DNA from: Drosophila persimilis | Lineage: Eukaryota > Arthropoda > Insecta > Diptera > Drosophilidae | Direction of reading: 5' to 3' | NCBI RefSeq assembly: GCF_003286085.1 | Contig: NW_020825354.1 | Span: 372,001-436,000 of the forward strand | Length of the DNA: 64,000 nt | Part shown: positions 21,728 to 33,600 of the stretch, in pieces | Numbering within the stretch: the first letter of the stretch is position 1 | Layout of the letters: each line of letters begins with the position of its first letter | The notes under the pieces: model-generated | Databases searched by the model: none | The model's input: the letters and a program-made list of their open reading frames with translations, nothing else | Told to the model about the DNA's origin: nothing | Position numbers and translations under genes: made by a program

Positions 21728-22601
21728 TAACTCCAGCAAGCAGGGAGGGATGAATAGGTTGAGCCAGAAAGAGCCACTATGCCCCACATGCAGCATCAGT
21801 GACCAAAAGCCAAGCAATTTCGATTCACCCGACATGGACTGCAAAGAAACTCGGGGCAATTTCTTTGCCATTATTACGCCCTGTACCCACTACCATCCCC
21901 AGAAACCGCTTTAAGCTGCCCTTGTGCTGCACTTTTTCCAACCAACGAACCACTTAATCATATCAGCATGTTAATTCCATGGGCGACCCCGCCAAGGGTA
22001 ATAAAATTAAATCCTCGCAGCGCTTCAAAGCTCAAAGAACACCGTTCCATCCCTTTCTCAGTAAAAGTTCCAACAGTCGAAATCAATGGTAAGTCACCTT
22101 GAAGGCACCGGCACCCCCCCACTTGCTCCGACGGAATAAGGAAATACGTGAAATGCTCGTAACGTAAAAAAGCTGAATCTGGGAAAAGTCAAAGAGTGTA
22201 TCAACAAGGAACATGAATGAATATTCCTGCCAGCGAACAGCGAATACTGCACACCCTGCCAGCTGGGGAGAACAGTTTGGGGATGTCTGGAATGCCGCGC
22301 TGAGGCCATTGTTTGTCAGCAATGGATTAAAAAGTACAACAGTTTGTTGGTAATCATAAACAAGTCAATTAATCAAAATGAAACGAGCAAAACAGTGTAT
22401 TGATCTTTTCAACCTATACTTTTTTGTGATTTCCGGCTGTAGATGCGGAGTAAAAATTATGAAAGCGCGAATTTAAAAATTTTAAAACAGTTTTGGGGAT
22501 TTTTTGCTGATCTACCCAACCAGATTTACCACCCAGTTTGTCGCCCTGCGATTGAATATACCCCATCGCTGTGAAGAGTATCAAGCAAGCCAGAACAGCT
22601 T

Positions 22602-22847
22602 ATGCGCATATTAAAAATATTTTATTTATTTTCCATTTTTTTGTTCGGTTTACGGGAAACCGTCCAGGTAATCGATTTATGTGAAGCTATTTACAATTCT
22701 GATTTGCCCTGGCAAAGTGTTTGTTGTGTGGGTAATGCGATACGAGGCACACAAAACGAGAGCGGAAGCAAAGTTTGGCTCTGGCTAAGCATTTGCAACC
22801 ATCGTTTTGGGTGTACAAAACCCACTCACGTCACCTGCATATGTTAG
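22602..22847 (+). CDS. Candidate secreted cysteine-rich peptide, 81 aa
   Basis: ATG 22602 to TAG 22845-22847, no intron required. Residues 1-22 (MRILKIFYLFSIFLFGLRET) resemble a signal peptide, and the remaining 59 residues hold seven cysteines (CEAI, SVCCVG, ICNHRFGC, VTCIC). It contains Trp-rich VWLWLS. A GTAATC directly after CCGTCCAG could instead be a donor, which would make the 5' part an exon of something else. A TATA-like run sits about 45 bases upstream. No known family; the odd cysteine number leaves it uncertain. Confidence 0.35.
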   Translation: MRILKIFYLFSIFLFGLRETVQVIDLCEAIYNSDLPWQSVCCVGNAIRGTQNESGSKVWLWLSICNHRFGCTKPTHVTCIC

Positions 22848-22869
22848 TTTTTTGAATAATTTAATTTTA

Positions 22870-23220
22870 TAAGACCAGACTCCTGGAATATCACACTGTT
22901 GGTAATGTACTATTTCAAAATTTCGCCCAGCTCTTTCCACCTCCACAAAGAACGAAAATCTGTGGCATCCACAATTTCAAGGATTCGCCAAAACCGAAAA
23001 AGCAGAATCGCAGAGAATGCCTATATCTACCATATTGCAGAATCTAAATCATATCCGATTACTATTATAGTTAGAAGGAACAAATGAATTGCCAGCCAAG
23101 CGCTTACTCATTTTCTGTCTCTCTCTTGCACACTCTTCGTCGTGCAATGTGAGCACCCTCTGACGAGATAAAACGGCTGATGTTGGTGTGAGAATATAAA
23201 ATAAAGAGACAGATATAAAT
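22870..23220 (+). mobile_element. DINE-1/ISY-like relic
   Basis: Contains 'CTCCACAAAGAACGAAAATC', 'TGTGGCATCCACAATTTCAA', 'CCATATTGCAGAATCT', the TAGTTAGAAGGAACAAATG block, 'GCGCTTACTC', 'CACACTCTTCGTCGTGCAAT' and 'GAGCACCCTCTGACGAGA'. Same orientation as the 6205 copy. Confidence 0.85.
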
Positions 23221-23269
23221 TAAAATGGAAACAAATAAAACCCAATATATAAAAATCTCCCGATTCTGT

Positions 23270-23735
23270 ACAAGATGGTAGTAAGAAAGCTCAACGCAGC
23301 TGACCCGTCTGGGATGAAACACATCGTCCAAAGCCTATTCCCCACTGTCGACTCAGATGTTAGCCCGAGTCGAACACCGTATCGCCACATCGGATGGAGG
23401 GACATAACAAGCCTCCCGAAAAACCCTCATCTTAATCCGAGATCATCTGGTAGCCATCATCGAGTACTACTTCAGAAACTGTATGCTATACACTACCAAC
23501 GAGTGGTACCAGGTGACATGCTGCGCTCCCCAGGGCCGTCCTTGGGCCAACCTTATGGAACGTGCTGGATGACGCTATCCTCAAGCTTCAGCTACTAAGC
23601 TATCGAGCAAGACAGCCGATCTTGGTAAAGCATTTTCACGGATGATGCTGAGCACGAGGGGACCCAAACGAAGCCGCAGACTTCCTCTCTATCTGTGCAG
23701 AGGTGGCGAGGACTAAGTCCCGCAGGAATACAGCA
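23270..23735 (+). mobile_element. Non-LTR retrotransposon RT fragment
   Basis: Frames together recover reverse-transcriptase pieces of the R1/LOA type: LVAIIEYYFRNCML, a CCAPQG turn, LGPTLWNVLDDAIL, and a decayed catalytic FTDDAEH. At least two frameshifts separate them. Sandwiched between two DINE-1 relics. Confidence 0.6.
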
Positions 23736-24040
23736 AATTTTATACTCGATACTCAAAAGAGTATAGGGGCTTATTCGATTTGAAAGTGGATGTGTGTAAC
23801 GCCCAGATGGAAGCGTTTCGACTCCATAAGGTAAATATATTCTTGTTTGATGCCTAGTTTTCAGAGACTATAAAAGCTCGAGACTTCTGTGATATCACAC
23901 TGAATCCAGTTGGTTTCAAAATTTGGCCCACACCAAGGACGAAAATCTGGGGCATCTATATACGGTAAAGTATAGAGATATATAAGTTTCGTGTGGATTT
24001 TTGTATCACCAAGAAGGAAGCACTTTGTTTTAAGCATATT
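23736..24040 (+). mobile_element. DINE-1/ISY-like relic
   Basis: Begins 'TTTATACTCGATACTC' and 'GAGTATAGGGGCTTATTCGA', then 'GTGGATGTGTGTAACGCCCA', and later the 'AAGGACGAAAATCTGGGGC' block. Divergent and truncated. From 24041 to 24646 there is AT-rich DNA and the sev 3' flank, nothing else. Confidence 0.75.
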
Positions 24041-24646
24041 CATTCTTAGTACTCATCGTCGCGGGGAGGTGATTCCTTTAAAATGTATTGGGAAAGTTTC
24101 TAAATATAAATTGTATAAAAGTGTAAGTATTTTAAAATTTTAAAATCATAAAAAAAACATCTCTTCAGATTTGTAGCATTAGAAACAATAATTTGTACAA
24201 AAAAGAAAATACTGTTTTGACCTTTCAATATCAAAATTATATTATTTTCCCAGCTTACAAAAATGCATTCATATATGTATACAATTTATAATCAAATCTA
24301 AAACAATATCGTGTTGATGTTTTAATATCAAACTGAGATGCTCGAAGGTATCAATTGGAAGTGCTCGAAAATATAGCTGGAACATTTTCGAACATATCAT
24401 ATCGATATGCTGGTATCGGTCCAAAATATCATATCACACTCGTATCAATATTTTTTGGTAATGAACAGACATGGAACAGTGTACATATGTTCACTTTCTT
24501 TCAGTATATTCTTGTAAATACATTTAATCCAAAGGTTTAGCTTAAGCGTAAAGTATAAAGCTAGTTCGTTAGCACGTGCCCAACCAGTTTTGGCTTAGAA
24601 ACTGATTTGTTCTGGCATCGGAGCTCTGCAGGGAGACGATGGCCTC

Positions 24647-27600
24647 CTACAGCCGGGATATCCCTTCGTTGGCATACAGCTGCTGAGATGGACTGTGACT
24701 GGGCACATTCCGAAGGGACATACTCTCTGGCTCCTTCGTCTCGCTCTCCTGCACCGCAGACTTCTTCGTGTGCTCATCGAAGTGCACCTTGAGCTCTGGT
24801 CTGATGCAGGAATCAGCTTCCGAGCTAGATCCCGTAGTTCTTGAGTCGACTGGCGGCATTTGGATGCGGCGGAGATCCGTGTTAATGGCATGCAGAGCAT
24901 TAAAGCAACGCCTAAAGCTGGGTCGTTCCGATGGATCGGTGCGCCAGCACAACAAAAGCAAGGAATGCCTGTCAAGAGGAAGATCAGTTTTAGAAGCAGC
25001 CTGATGAGGATTAAAGATACCAATTACATTTTGTCGGGACAGATGGTGGGTTGGTGGAGACGTCCACCTTCCTTGACGTGGGCGAGCACCTCGAAGTTGT
25101 TCCTAGCCGCATACGGCTGCTGGCCCAGGGTGAGGATCTCCCAGCAGAGCACGCCGAAGGCCCACACATCCGACTGGGTGGTGAACACCCCATCCACAAG
25201 ACTCTCCGGGGCCATCCAGCGAACCGGGAGCAGCCCCTCGCCCTCTTTGCGATAGTAGTCGCTCTTGTAGATATCGCGGGCCAAGCCGAAGTCGCCGATC
25301 TTCACCATACGCCGGTGCCCCGTCTCTGTTCCCTCAGAAACAAGGCAGTTGCGGCAGGCTAGATCCCGATGAACGAAGTGCATGTCCTCCAGATAGCTGC
25401 AGCCGTTGGCCACGTCAATGCACATGGCCAGCAATTCCGACAGCGACAGTCCCTGGACTACCTCCTTCAAGATTCAATGGGAAAGCAAAATTGGGTGAGC
25501 AAAAGCTGTGAGAAGAACTATGGCGTTACACCACCTGGGAATTTGGCCGAGCAGCCCTCAGGTATGAGAGCAAATCGCCCGCCTCCATATGTTCCATGAT
25601 TAGAGAGATGGAATCAGTGTCAAAGCAGATGCCCACGAGGCAAACAATATTCTCGTGCTTAAAGTTGCTCATCAACTGCGCCTCCTGCAGAAGCTCCGCA
25701 AACTCGCTGGCACCCTTACGCAGGCTCTGTGTATTAGCAAGGGCTTAGAATGGTTTCTATATCTTAAGACTGTTGCCTAGTTTAATCACCTTGATAGCCA
25801 CGCGCTGCGAATCCTTCTTGTCCTCGGAATGCAAGTCTCCCTCGTAGACCTCGCCGAAGGCACCGCTCCCGAGGAAGCGCCGCAGGGTCAGCTGACTCCG
25901 GCTAATGTGCGGCAGCAGCGCGATGTCCGCGTCGCTCAGCGTCGTGGAAAAGGCGCGGTTCCGGGCGGCCAGTAGCTGCTGCTGCGTATGCAATGTGGAC
26001 AGGTTGCTCCAGATGCTTGGACGGCTCTGCTGTAGCAGCTTCTTGGCCCGCACTCGCCGCTTTTGCACTACTTGGATATAATGGTTTATAAATAAACAGC
26101 CAGTAAGACAATAAGACCTGTCAAAATAGCCTGACTGGGCTGCATCGTTCAGGAAGGCACGCAGGGCCATCTTAAATCTTTAAAGTCATATCTATCATCC
26201 TTCATAGATACATATGTACATATGTATGTACTTTAATATTTCAAGCTTTAAGAAAGAGTCGCCCCATAAACTAAGTACACTCATTACTACACTGGATCCT
26301 ATTTCAGATCGATCTATGTGGAGTGTGTTCGTCCGTATTTCTTGTGTGTATTGTATTGTACAATTGCTGAGAATATGAGATCTGTAAAAACTACCTCGGG
26401 AACTACCTCATGTGTTGCCATGAAGGCGACATACCATTCAAAGAATCTGCTTGGATAGAAAAAGCAAGAGTCATACCCGCATAATGACTGCACCTAATAA
26501 TAACCTAACCTAAGAATAATAGCATGACTGGGAAAATGTTACCTTTGCGGACCAGGAACAGGGCCAGTACACAGCTGGACACAATGGCCGCCGGGGCAAT
26601 GATGGCCAGTACCAGTGAGCCGCGCTTCTCGGGCGTAACGAAAGGCTCCGACACCCGGTCGCTGTCCTCGCTGTAGGGCCCCCAGCCATGCTCCTGGCTG
26701 CGAGCGCGAACCCTGAACAGGAGTAGCCGGTTCGAGTGCAGACCTCGCACGATGCAGCTCAGTTCGGTAGTGTTGCAGTAGTCTAGCCACTGGTCCTCCA
26801 CGGCCGCCGGCTCCTCGGCCCATGGCAGAAGGGCTAGCCGGCCCCCTCTGGCATTCTCCCGGCGCCTCCTTCGCCTGACCCTGGCCTGCAGCGCCTCGAG
26901 ACTGTAGAGGGCAATTGGGTCGCCATTACCGCGCGCGGCACTCCACTTCACCCTGAAGATCTCCCCGGCAATGTGCTCAAGCTGTGGCCGGCCTGGCGCA
27001 CTAGGTGCGTCCCCGAGTGTCTCGAACTCCTGACTCGGACCCCGGTAGATGGAGGCTCCTGGGGAGGACGCAAAGCCGAGGAGCAGCTGACAGTCATAGC
27101 GAGTACACGGCTGCAACGGTTTCACCTCCATCCAAGAGTGGTTTCCGGCTACTTCCCAGCGCAGGTGTTCCGCCTTTGAGCGACACTCGAGGGCCAGGGA
27201 ACTCAGTGAGTCCGAGGTTCCTGCCCATGAGAGGGTCAATGAGTAGGGTCCCAGTTCAAGCAGCTTCAGTTCCGGTAATCTCACGTAGGTCCGAACGTGC
27301 AATACCGTACTGCTGTTGAACTTTGTGGGCGTGGCATGGGCCTGCACCCAAAGCCGGTAGCCGGACCCGGGCCGCAGCCCTCTCAACTGGTGCATCCCCG
27401 AAGACTCCACTCTGTGTTCCATTTCCACTTGCTCCGTACGGTTTCCAATGGAATCCTCCAGCCAGTGGATCGTGTAGTGGACGCTTTCGCTGCGGAGATG
27501 GAGAGGTGGTGCCCAACTGACCTCCACCTCGCTGGGACCCAGCACGCGAGCGCTGAAGTTCCTTGGGGCCGAGGGAGAGGCCGAGGCGGTGCGCACTTCC

Positions 27601-30600
27601 ATGGAGGGCAGCGGGAGGGCGTCGAGGCCTAGGCGGGTTTGGTAGTAGCTACTCAATAAAGCTCTGAGCTGGTATCTGGTGTAGGGCTGTAGGCCTGTGA
27701 TGTTGATGGTGTCCCCCGATCCGGTCTGCCACTGATGGAGTGCATCTTCGCGAGGGCCTCCTTCCAGCGAAGTGAAGTTCAGCTGGTACCTCAGACCAGG
27801 CACGGGCAGCGCGCAGTCTGGAGAGGCATGCAACTGGGTCAGGGTTAGGATGCACTGCACTTCGTCGCACTGGATGGCAGTAGAGTCTAGGGCAGCGGAG
27901 GCGGGCAGAAGCAGGCAGCGCTTGCTGGGATACGCCTGGTAGTTGTGGGCCTTGAGCAACCGCACCTCCTCCGGCTCCAGCTCAACGAGGTACTCAAGCT
28001 GATAACGCCTCCGACCGTAGGCGCGGATGCTGCCGTTTCGCAGGGCATAGAGGTAGCCCGAGTCCTGGGCCAGTTGTCCGCCGTCCTTCGTCAGCAATTG
28101 GAGCTGGCTACGCAGGCCTGTGACGGTGCAGAGCTGGCGGGCGACGTCGTAGACGCAAAGCTTGCCCTGGTGGTCCACCAAGTTTAGCGTCTCTGTCCCG
28201 GGCTCCAGACTGCCCTCGTACAGCCGGAAGAGGGAGGTGGAAGATTCGAGCGGAATAGGCGATCCGTCGGTAAGACTGCGGCCCCGCAGCGTGGCATTCT
28301 TGGTACCAACCTCGTGCTCAAGCCAGACAAGTGCCCGGCTGTGTGGCAGGGCCAATAAGTCCCTCAGCAGGTGGCCCCGCGGAGTGCTCCATAGTCGCTC
28401 GCCCTGCAGGATGCGCCCCTCAAAGCGGCACAAGTCCAGACGGTATATTGCAGCTACCTGCGCTGACGGCACCTCCTGGCCGGCCTCAAGTTCGGCCCAG
28501 TAGACGATGCGCTGAACCCAGTCGACGGTGAGGGCAAGAACCTCAGCACGCATCCTGGCGAGCTTTGCGGGTGTGGATCCCGGCACGTGCGTGAGCAGCT
28601 CCACATGCTCGTTGACCCAGAGGATCCTCTGCTCCCCCTCCATGATGGCCAGGTGCTCCACGGGACTGGCGGTATGTACCAGACGGCGCCGGAGCTGACT
28701 GTCTAGATCCAACTCGCCGATGAACTCTGTGTTAGCAAAGATAAAGCGGGGCACGGCCTGCACCTCAGGCGCCACGTGAAGGGCGTGGTTAGCGGCGCCA
28801 GCAGCTGCCCCTGTCGATGCCACATGCGCCTCCACCTGGAAGCGGTATGTTTGGTCCGGCTGCAGGTTCTCCACTCGAGCTTCAAGGCTGCTCTGGTTTA
28901 GCAGCAATTCCGCGTGGATCTCCGATCCCAACCAGCAGCTAATGCGGTACTCCAGAGCCTGCACCGGAGCTGGAGCCTGTTCGGGCGCATCCCAGCGGAG
29001 TAGGGCCCCGATGCTAACCGGCAGCAGAGGCGTAGCAATGCGCTCCACGAAAACGCGCAGGCGCCGGGGCTGAGTGGGAGCCGCGGCGGGCGTGCAGAGC
29101 TGAACGCGGGTGGTGGGGCCCATCCGCCAGGCTGTGCGAGGCGTGATGCTGATTTTCAGCTGGAGTTGCGCCTGCGGAAGGTGTGTTAGACGGGCGAAGG
29201 GAGTGGCCAGATCCAGAGTCTGCAGGCGCTGGCCATACTCGATGAGCAGTCGGTAGGAGATGCTGTGGTTGCCTCCACTTATCGCTGGCTGCCATCGCAC
29301 GTGAAAATCATCCCAGTGGCCATCATCCAGGCGGACGCTGTCAGTGGGCACGGCCAAAGGTATGACCCCAGCATCGGGTGGTGGCGGGGGTGTTGGATCA
29401 ATAAGCTGGAGCGAGGAGACGGGGGATTCTAGCCCCTGGGGCAGCAGCTCCATGGTGTCGTTAACGGCTGCTATTCTGGCGAGGACTGCTCGGCGACCGC
29501 CCCGCTCCAGCCATAGCAGAGCTCCGAGGGGTCGGACCAGTTGGAGGCTGTGGGGCAGGGCATCCCTGCCAGGCCAACTTTGCAACAGCTGAAGGGAATC
29601 CTGGGTGGTTTCCAATCCAAGAGGAGCTTGGTAGAGGCGCAACGCGGTAGGGCCTGATACCAGCCAATAGAGCTGTCCTTGCTCCAGATCGATACTGAAC
29701 GAGACGATGCTACCCTCAAGGCCATTGACGTGGTAAAACTCCACCTCATTCACGTGCTGGGGGTGGCCCGGGGAAGAGCTGAGAGGCCGACGTGTCAGAC
29801 GGGTAGCGGTGGCGTAGTAGAGATGGCCCTGACGGGGATCGATAGCCAGCTGGCGGGCCCCGAAGATGGGCAGCAGTTCCCGAGCCCCGCTCCAGGGATC
29901 CATGCGCACCACACAGTTTCGTGCCACATCTGACCAGTAGATTCGGCCGCCCCTCCAGTCGTACGTCACGGCCCCTACATGCAACACCTCATCTGGAACC
30001 AGGCACCTCAGCTGCGGCTGCTTCAGGTTGATGCAATGCATGACCCCAGACCCGGCGACATAGTAGCCCGCACTGGCGTTTATCATAGCCAGGGGTCCAG
30101 GCCGCGCTTCCAGCTGAGCGTCCTTCCGCTCCAGTTTTCCACCCAGTTCATTGGTCTCGTAAAGGGCCCCCTGAAGGGTGGCCCAGCTGAGGCGATGCGG
30201 CCCAAGGGGCCAGGTGCGAGCCACGTGGGGTGGGGTCCAGGCCCCGGGTTCACCGGCCGAGCTCATGGCTCGCACCCGGAAGTGGTAAAGATTGTCCGGC
30301 TGCAGGCGCTCGAGTCCGAAGTGGGGGCTACGGATGTTACGGATGCTGAACGCGCTCTGGCTTGCCACGTCCAGGACCTCTAGCTCGTAACTCAAGTCCA
30401 AAGCGGCGGCGGCGGGTGACTGGTAATGATTCCTGGCCGGCTGCTTCCATGATATGTGTGCTGCCTGTGCCCCCAACACGGCGCTGAGCTGGCGAGGCAC
30501 CCCTGAGGGATGAGCCGAAGGATAGCGCTCTGCGGTGAGAAGGATTAGGCCCCAGCAGTCAGGGAAGTGACGCAGCGGCCAGGTGTCCAGCCCTCTGTGG

Positions 30601-33600
30601 TTAAGCTGATCTACCAGCAACAATTGTATCTGGCTGGCACCAGCTAGGAGCAGGGAGCGGCCCTGGAGAGCGAAAGTCCGCCATGAGTTGTCGGGCAGGA
30701 CGATCAGAGGCCTTTTGTAATTTCCATCGTAGCTGATTTCCAGAATCTTCCCCTCGTGCGCCACCAGTAAGTAGAGTAGCCAGTGCAGCGGGTCCAGGGT
30801 GAACCATCCAGGCTGCCTGATCCTGGCAATGCGGATTCGTTCCTTAGTGGTCAAATCAAGGCGCCAAACGCTCTCGGCATCGGTCCAAAAAAGCCAACCG
30901 TTCAAGGGGTCAACCTCCAATTGCTGGACAGGGTCCAGAGCCTCGGACAACACAGCAATGTCTATGCTCTCCAGATCCATCTTGAGCAGGGAAAATTTGA
31001 GATTCGGCGTCTCCACAGCTAGGTAGAGACGTCTTCGGAGCCAATCCAGGCTAAGCTTTCGGGGAATCCATTTACCGGTAATGTTGCTTCGTCCATCTAG
31101 CTCCACTCTGCTAATGCCAGAAGTGGGTTGGCCCTGCTCCAGTCTCAGGCTGTTGAAAGGGAGGATCAAGAAGGGCTACTCGTATCTATTGTTCTTTGCA
31201 GATTTTTTGATGACTGCCCACCTGCGCATCTCTCCCAGAACGTCCACAAACCACAGCCGTTGCTCCCTCTGCTCCCAGGTCATATCACTAATTGGTTGAT
31301 CAGACTGAAGGACGAGTCGTGTCTCCCCGCCCGGCGCCAAGGCCTGCCATACGATGCTCCGATGCCCGGCAACAAGCGCACTCGGGTCCTGATCCTTATC
31401 CTGATCCTTGTGCAATTGCGGAGCCTGAGCGGTATGGGTCTCGACACTGGCAGATGCCGCTGGGCCCTCGCCCTGCTTGTTGATCATCGTCACCTCCAGC
31501 CTGTACTTGGTACGGGCCTGCAGCTGAGAAAAGATAAAGTTTCCCCGCTGCACCGTCACCAGCTGGAAAAAGAGTCGCAAACTGTAATTTTCCTCATGGA
31601 GGGTCAATTATGGGATTGATTACCTGCTCGATGGTTCGATTATCCCCAGGACTGCTTAGGCGAAGGCGGTAGCCCTCGACGGGGCCGTTGGTGAATCTGC
31701 CCGGATGCCAGTGCACGGCCACATGGCTTTCGTCGAGTGCCAGCACCTCCTCGATAACCGGTGCCGATATGGGTGCCCCCTCAGGAGGCGTCTGGTAGGC
31801 GGGTGTAGCCGGCGAGTAAAGCACATCGTCGCTGCTTTCGCCAAAGGGAAGCTCGAAGCGGAACTGCATGATGAATGGATGTAATTATTTACTTATTAGC
31901 TTATTATTAGCTTTTTTCCAAGAAAAATTAATTTTAATAGACGAAATGTAAGTTATGGCCTCTGTGTGAATACATTGCCTGAATATACACAGCATAAAGA
32001 TATAGATATACCTAAAAGAAGCTGCAAAATTGATTACTTTTGAACTATGCGAGGTATGGATCTAAAATTTGATATACACAGTCAGAAAAGTGTAACAATC
32101 GATCATTTCTGCTGCAGCGCTGCTCCCAGCTCCAGTGGAAAGCAAAGCTGGCGCATATATGTATCTCTCTCGCTCTCACTGCATGTTATTTTTTCCATAA
32201 AGCTTTCTCTTGATCTATCGACTCCGTTATTGATGCTGATCAAGAATCAAATACCAAAAAAATACGCAAAGCATTCCACGCGCTTACTCATCCCCCCTCT
32301 CTCTCTCGCTCAGACACTCTTCCTCTTCCTTCCTCGTGCAGTGTGCGCCCTCTGGCGGAGGGGACCGAGATGGCAACATACACACTGACTGAGTATCGAG
32401 TATAAATGTAGATCCACGGTATTTTAATGTTTCATCTCTAAAATCGATGTTTCGATAACCAAATCGGATTGCGACAGCTGTTAGCACGAAAACGTAAAGT
32501 GTTGTTGCTTTGACCAATTAGTTCAGAGCAAAATTTAAGGTTAGGAAAACCAAAATTTATTTGTAAGAAGGGCAAAAGCAAAATTGTCCTAGTAATAGTG
32601 TCAATCAAATGTTAATACATCAATAAGTCATCTATTTCTTTCTTTTTGCTATCAATATTCAGTTATTCAGTTTGTTGTCAGACATTGTCGTTTTGCCTTA
32701 ACGAGAGGAACAAGGATTTGCCCATTCAAAAGTACATTTCGAATTCGTATTTCATCACTTCAGAGACAAAACAGTCTTCTTACTTACTCTGTACTGTGTG
32801 TAAGGCATCAGGGGCTCAAGGATCTCGCAGACGTAGTACTCGTCGCAATCGTAGTCTGCCAAATTAAACCATTTCTCCTCTTTCTTCTCCTCTTTATTCT
32901 CCTCATTATGGAGGTCCGCGTACTGGTACTGGATGTTGAAGGGTCGACTGGACAGGTAATGCTCCGGGAAGTGCATGGCCCACTTGATGGTCAAGGGCGT
33001 GTCCTGTCGATCCTGACTGGGGGCCTGCACGAACTGCGGTTGCGTCCTCTGCACGGGCTGAGTCATGGCCAGGCGTTGTAGGCGCCAGTAATTGCGCTGG
33101 GCCATCTCGCAGGACCCGATGCAGGGCATGTCATGGGAAAAGAACTGTAGCGAAGACTGGCAAACCAGAGGGAAACGGTGGTGATCAGCTGGTCGAAAAT
33201 CGTTAGGGATGTATGAGATGAGCTCGCACTTACACAAGCTTCTTGGCAGGGCTCCAGCTCCTTGAGGGCTCTGTACCATTGAGCACATCCCTTGGTGCAC
33301 TGCGGATTTGAATGGATTAGAATTGTTTAAAAATACTTCATCTGAAAGCGGAGGAGGAGCCTTGAACTGCGCAGTTAATGTCAGTCAGTCAGCGTAGTCA
33401 GGCACATTTTGAATAAAAAGGAGTCCCGTAGAGGCCATTCCGGTATTTGGTTCTGGCATTGGTCATCTCTCCGTCCCGATGAATGCCTAAATCTCAGTGC
33501 TATTGAAAACGACATGCGTGTTGCTATGAAAAAGAAATCCCTGGTCTGGCAATTGAAGCCGCGGACTCTGCTGTCCGGAGGGATGTTGAGGCACCTTCTA

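Noticed and set aside
24595..31022. Many plus-strand frames of 60-130 codons opposite sev
   Set aside because: Antisense shadows of a GC-rich coding exon; no independent start or codon bias.
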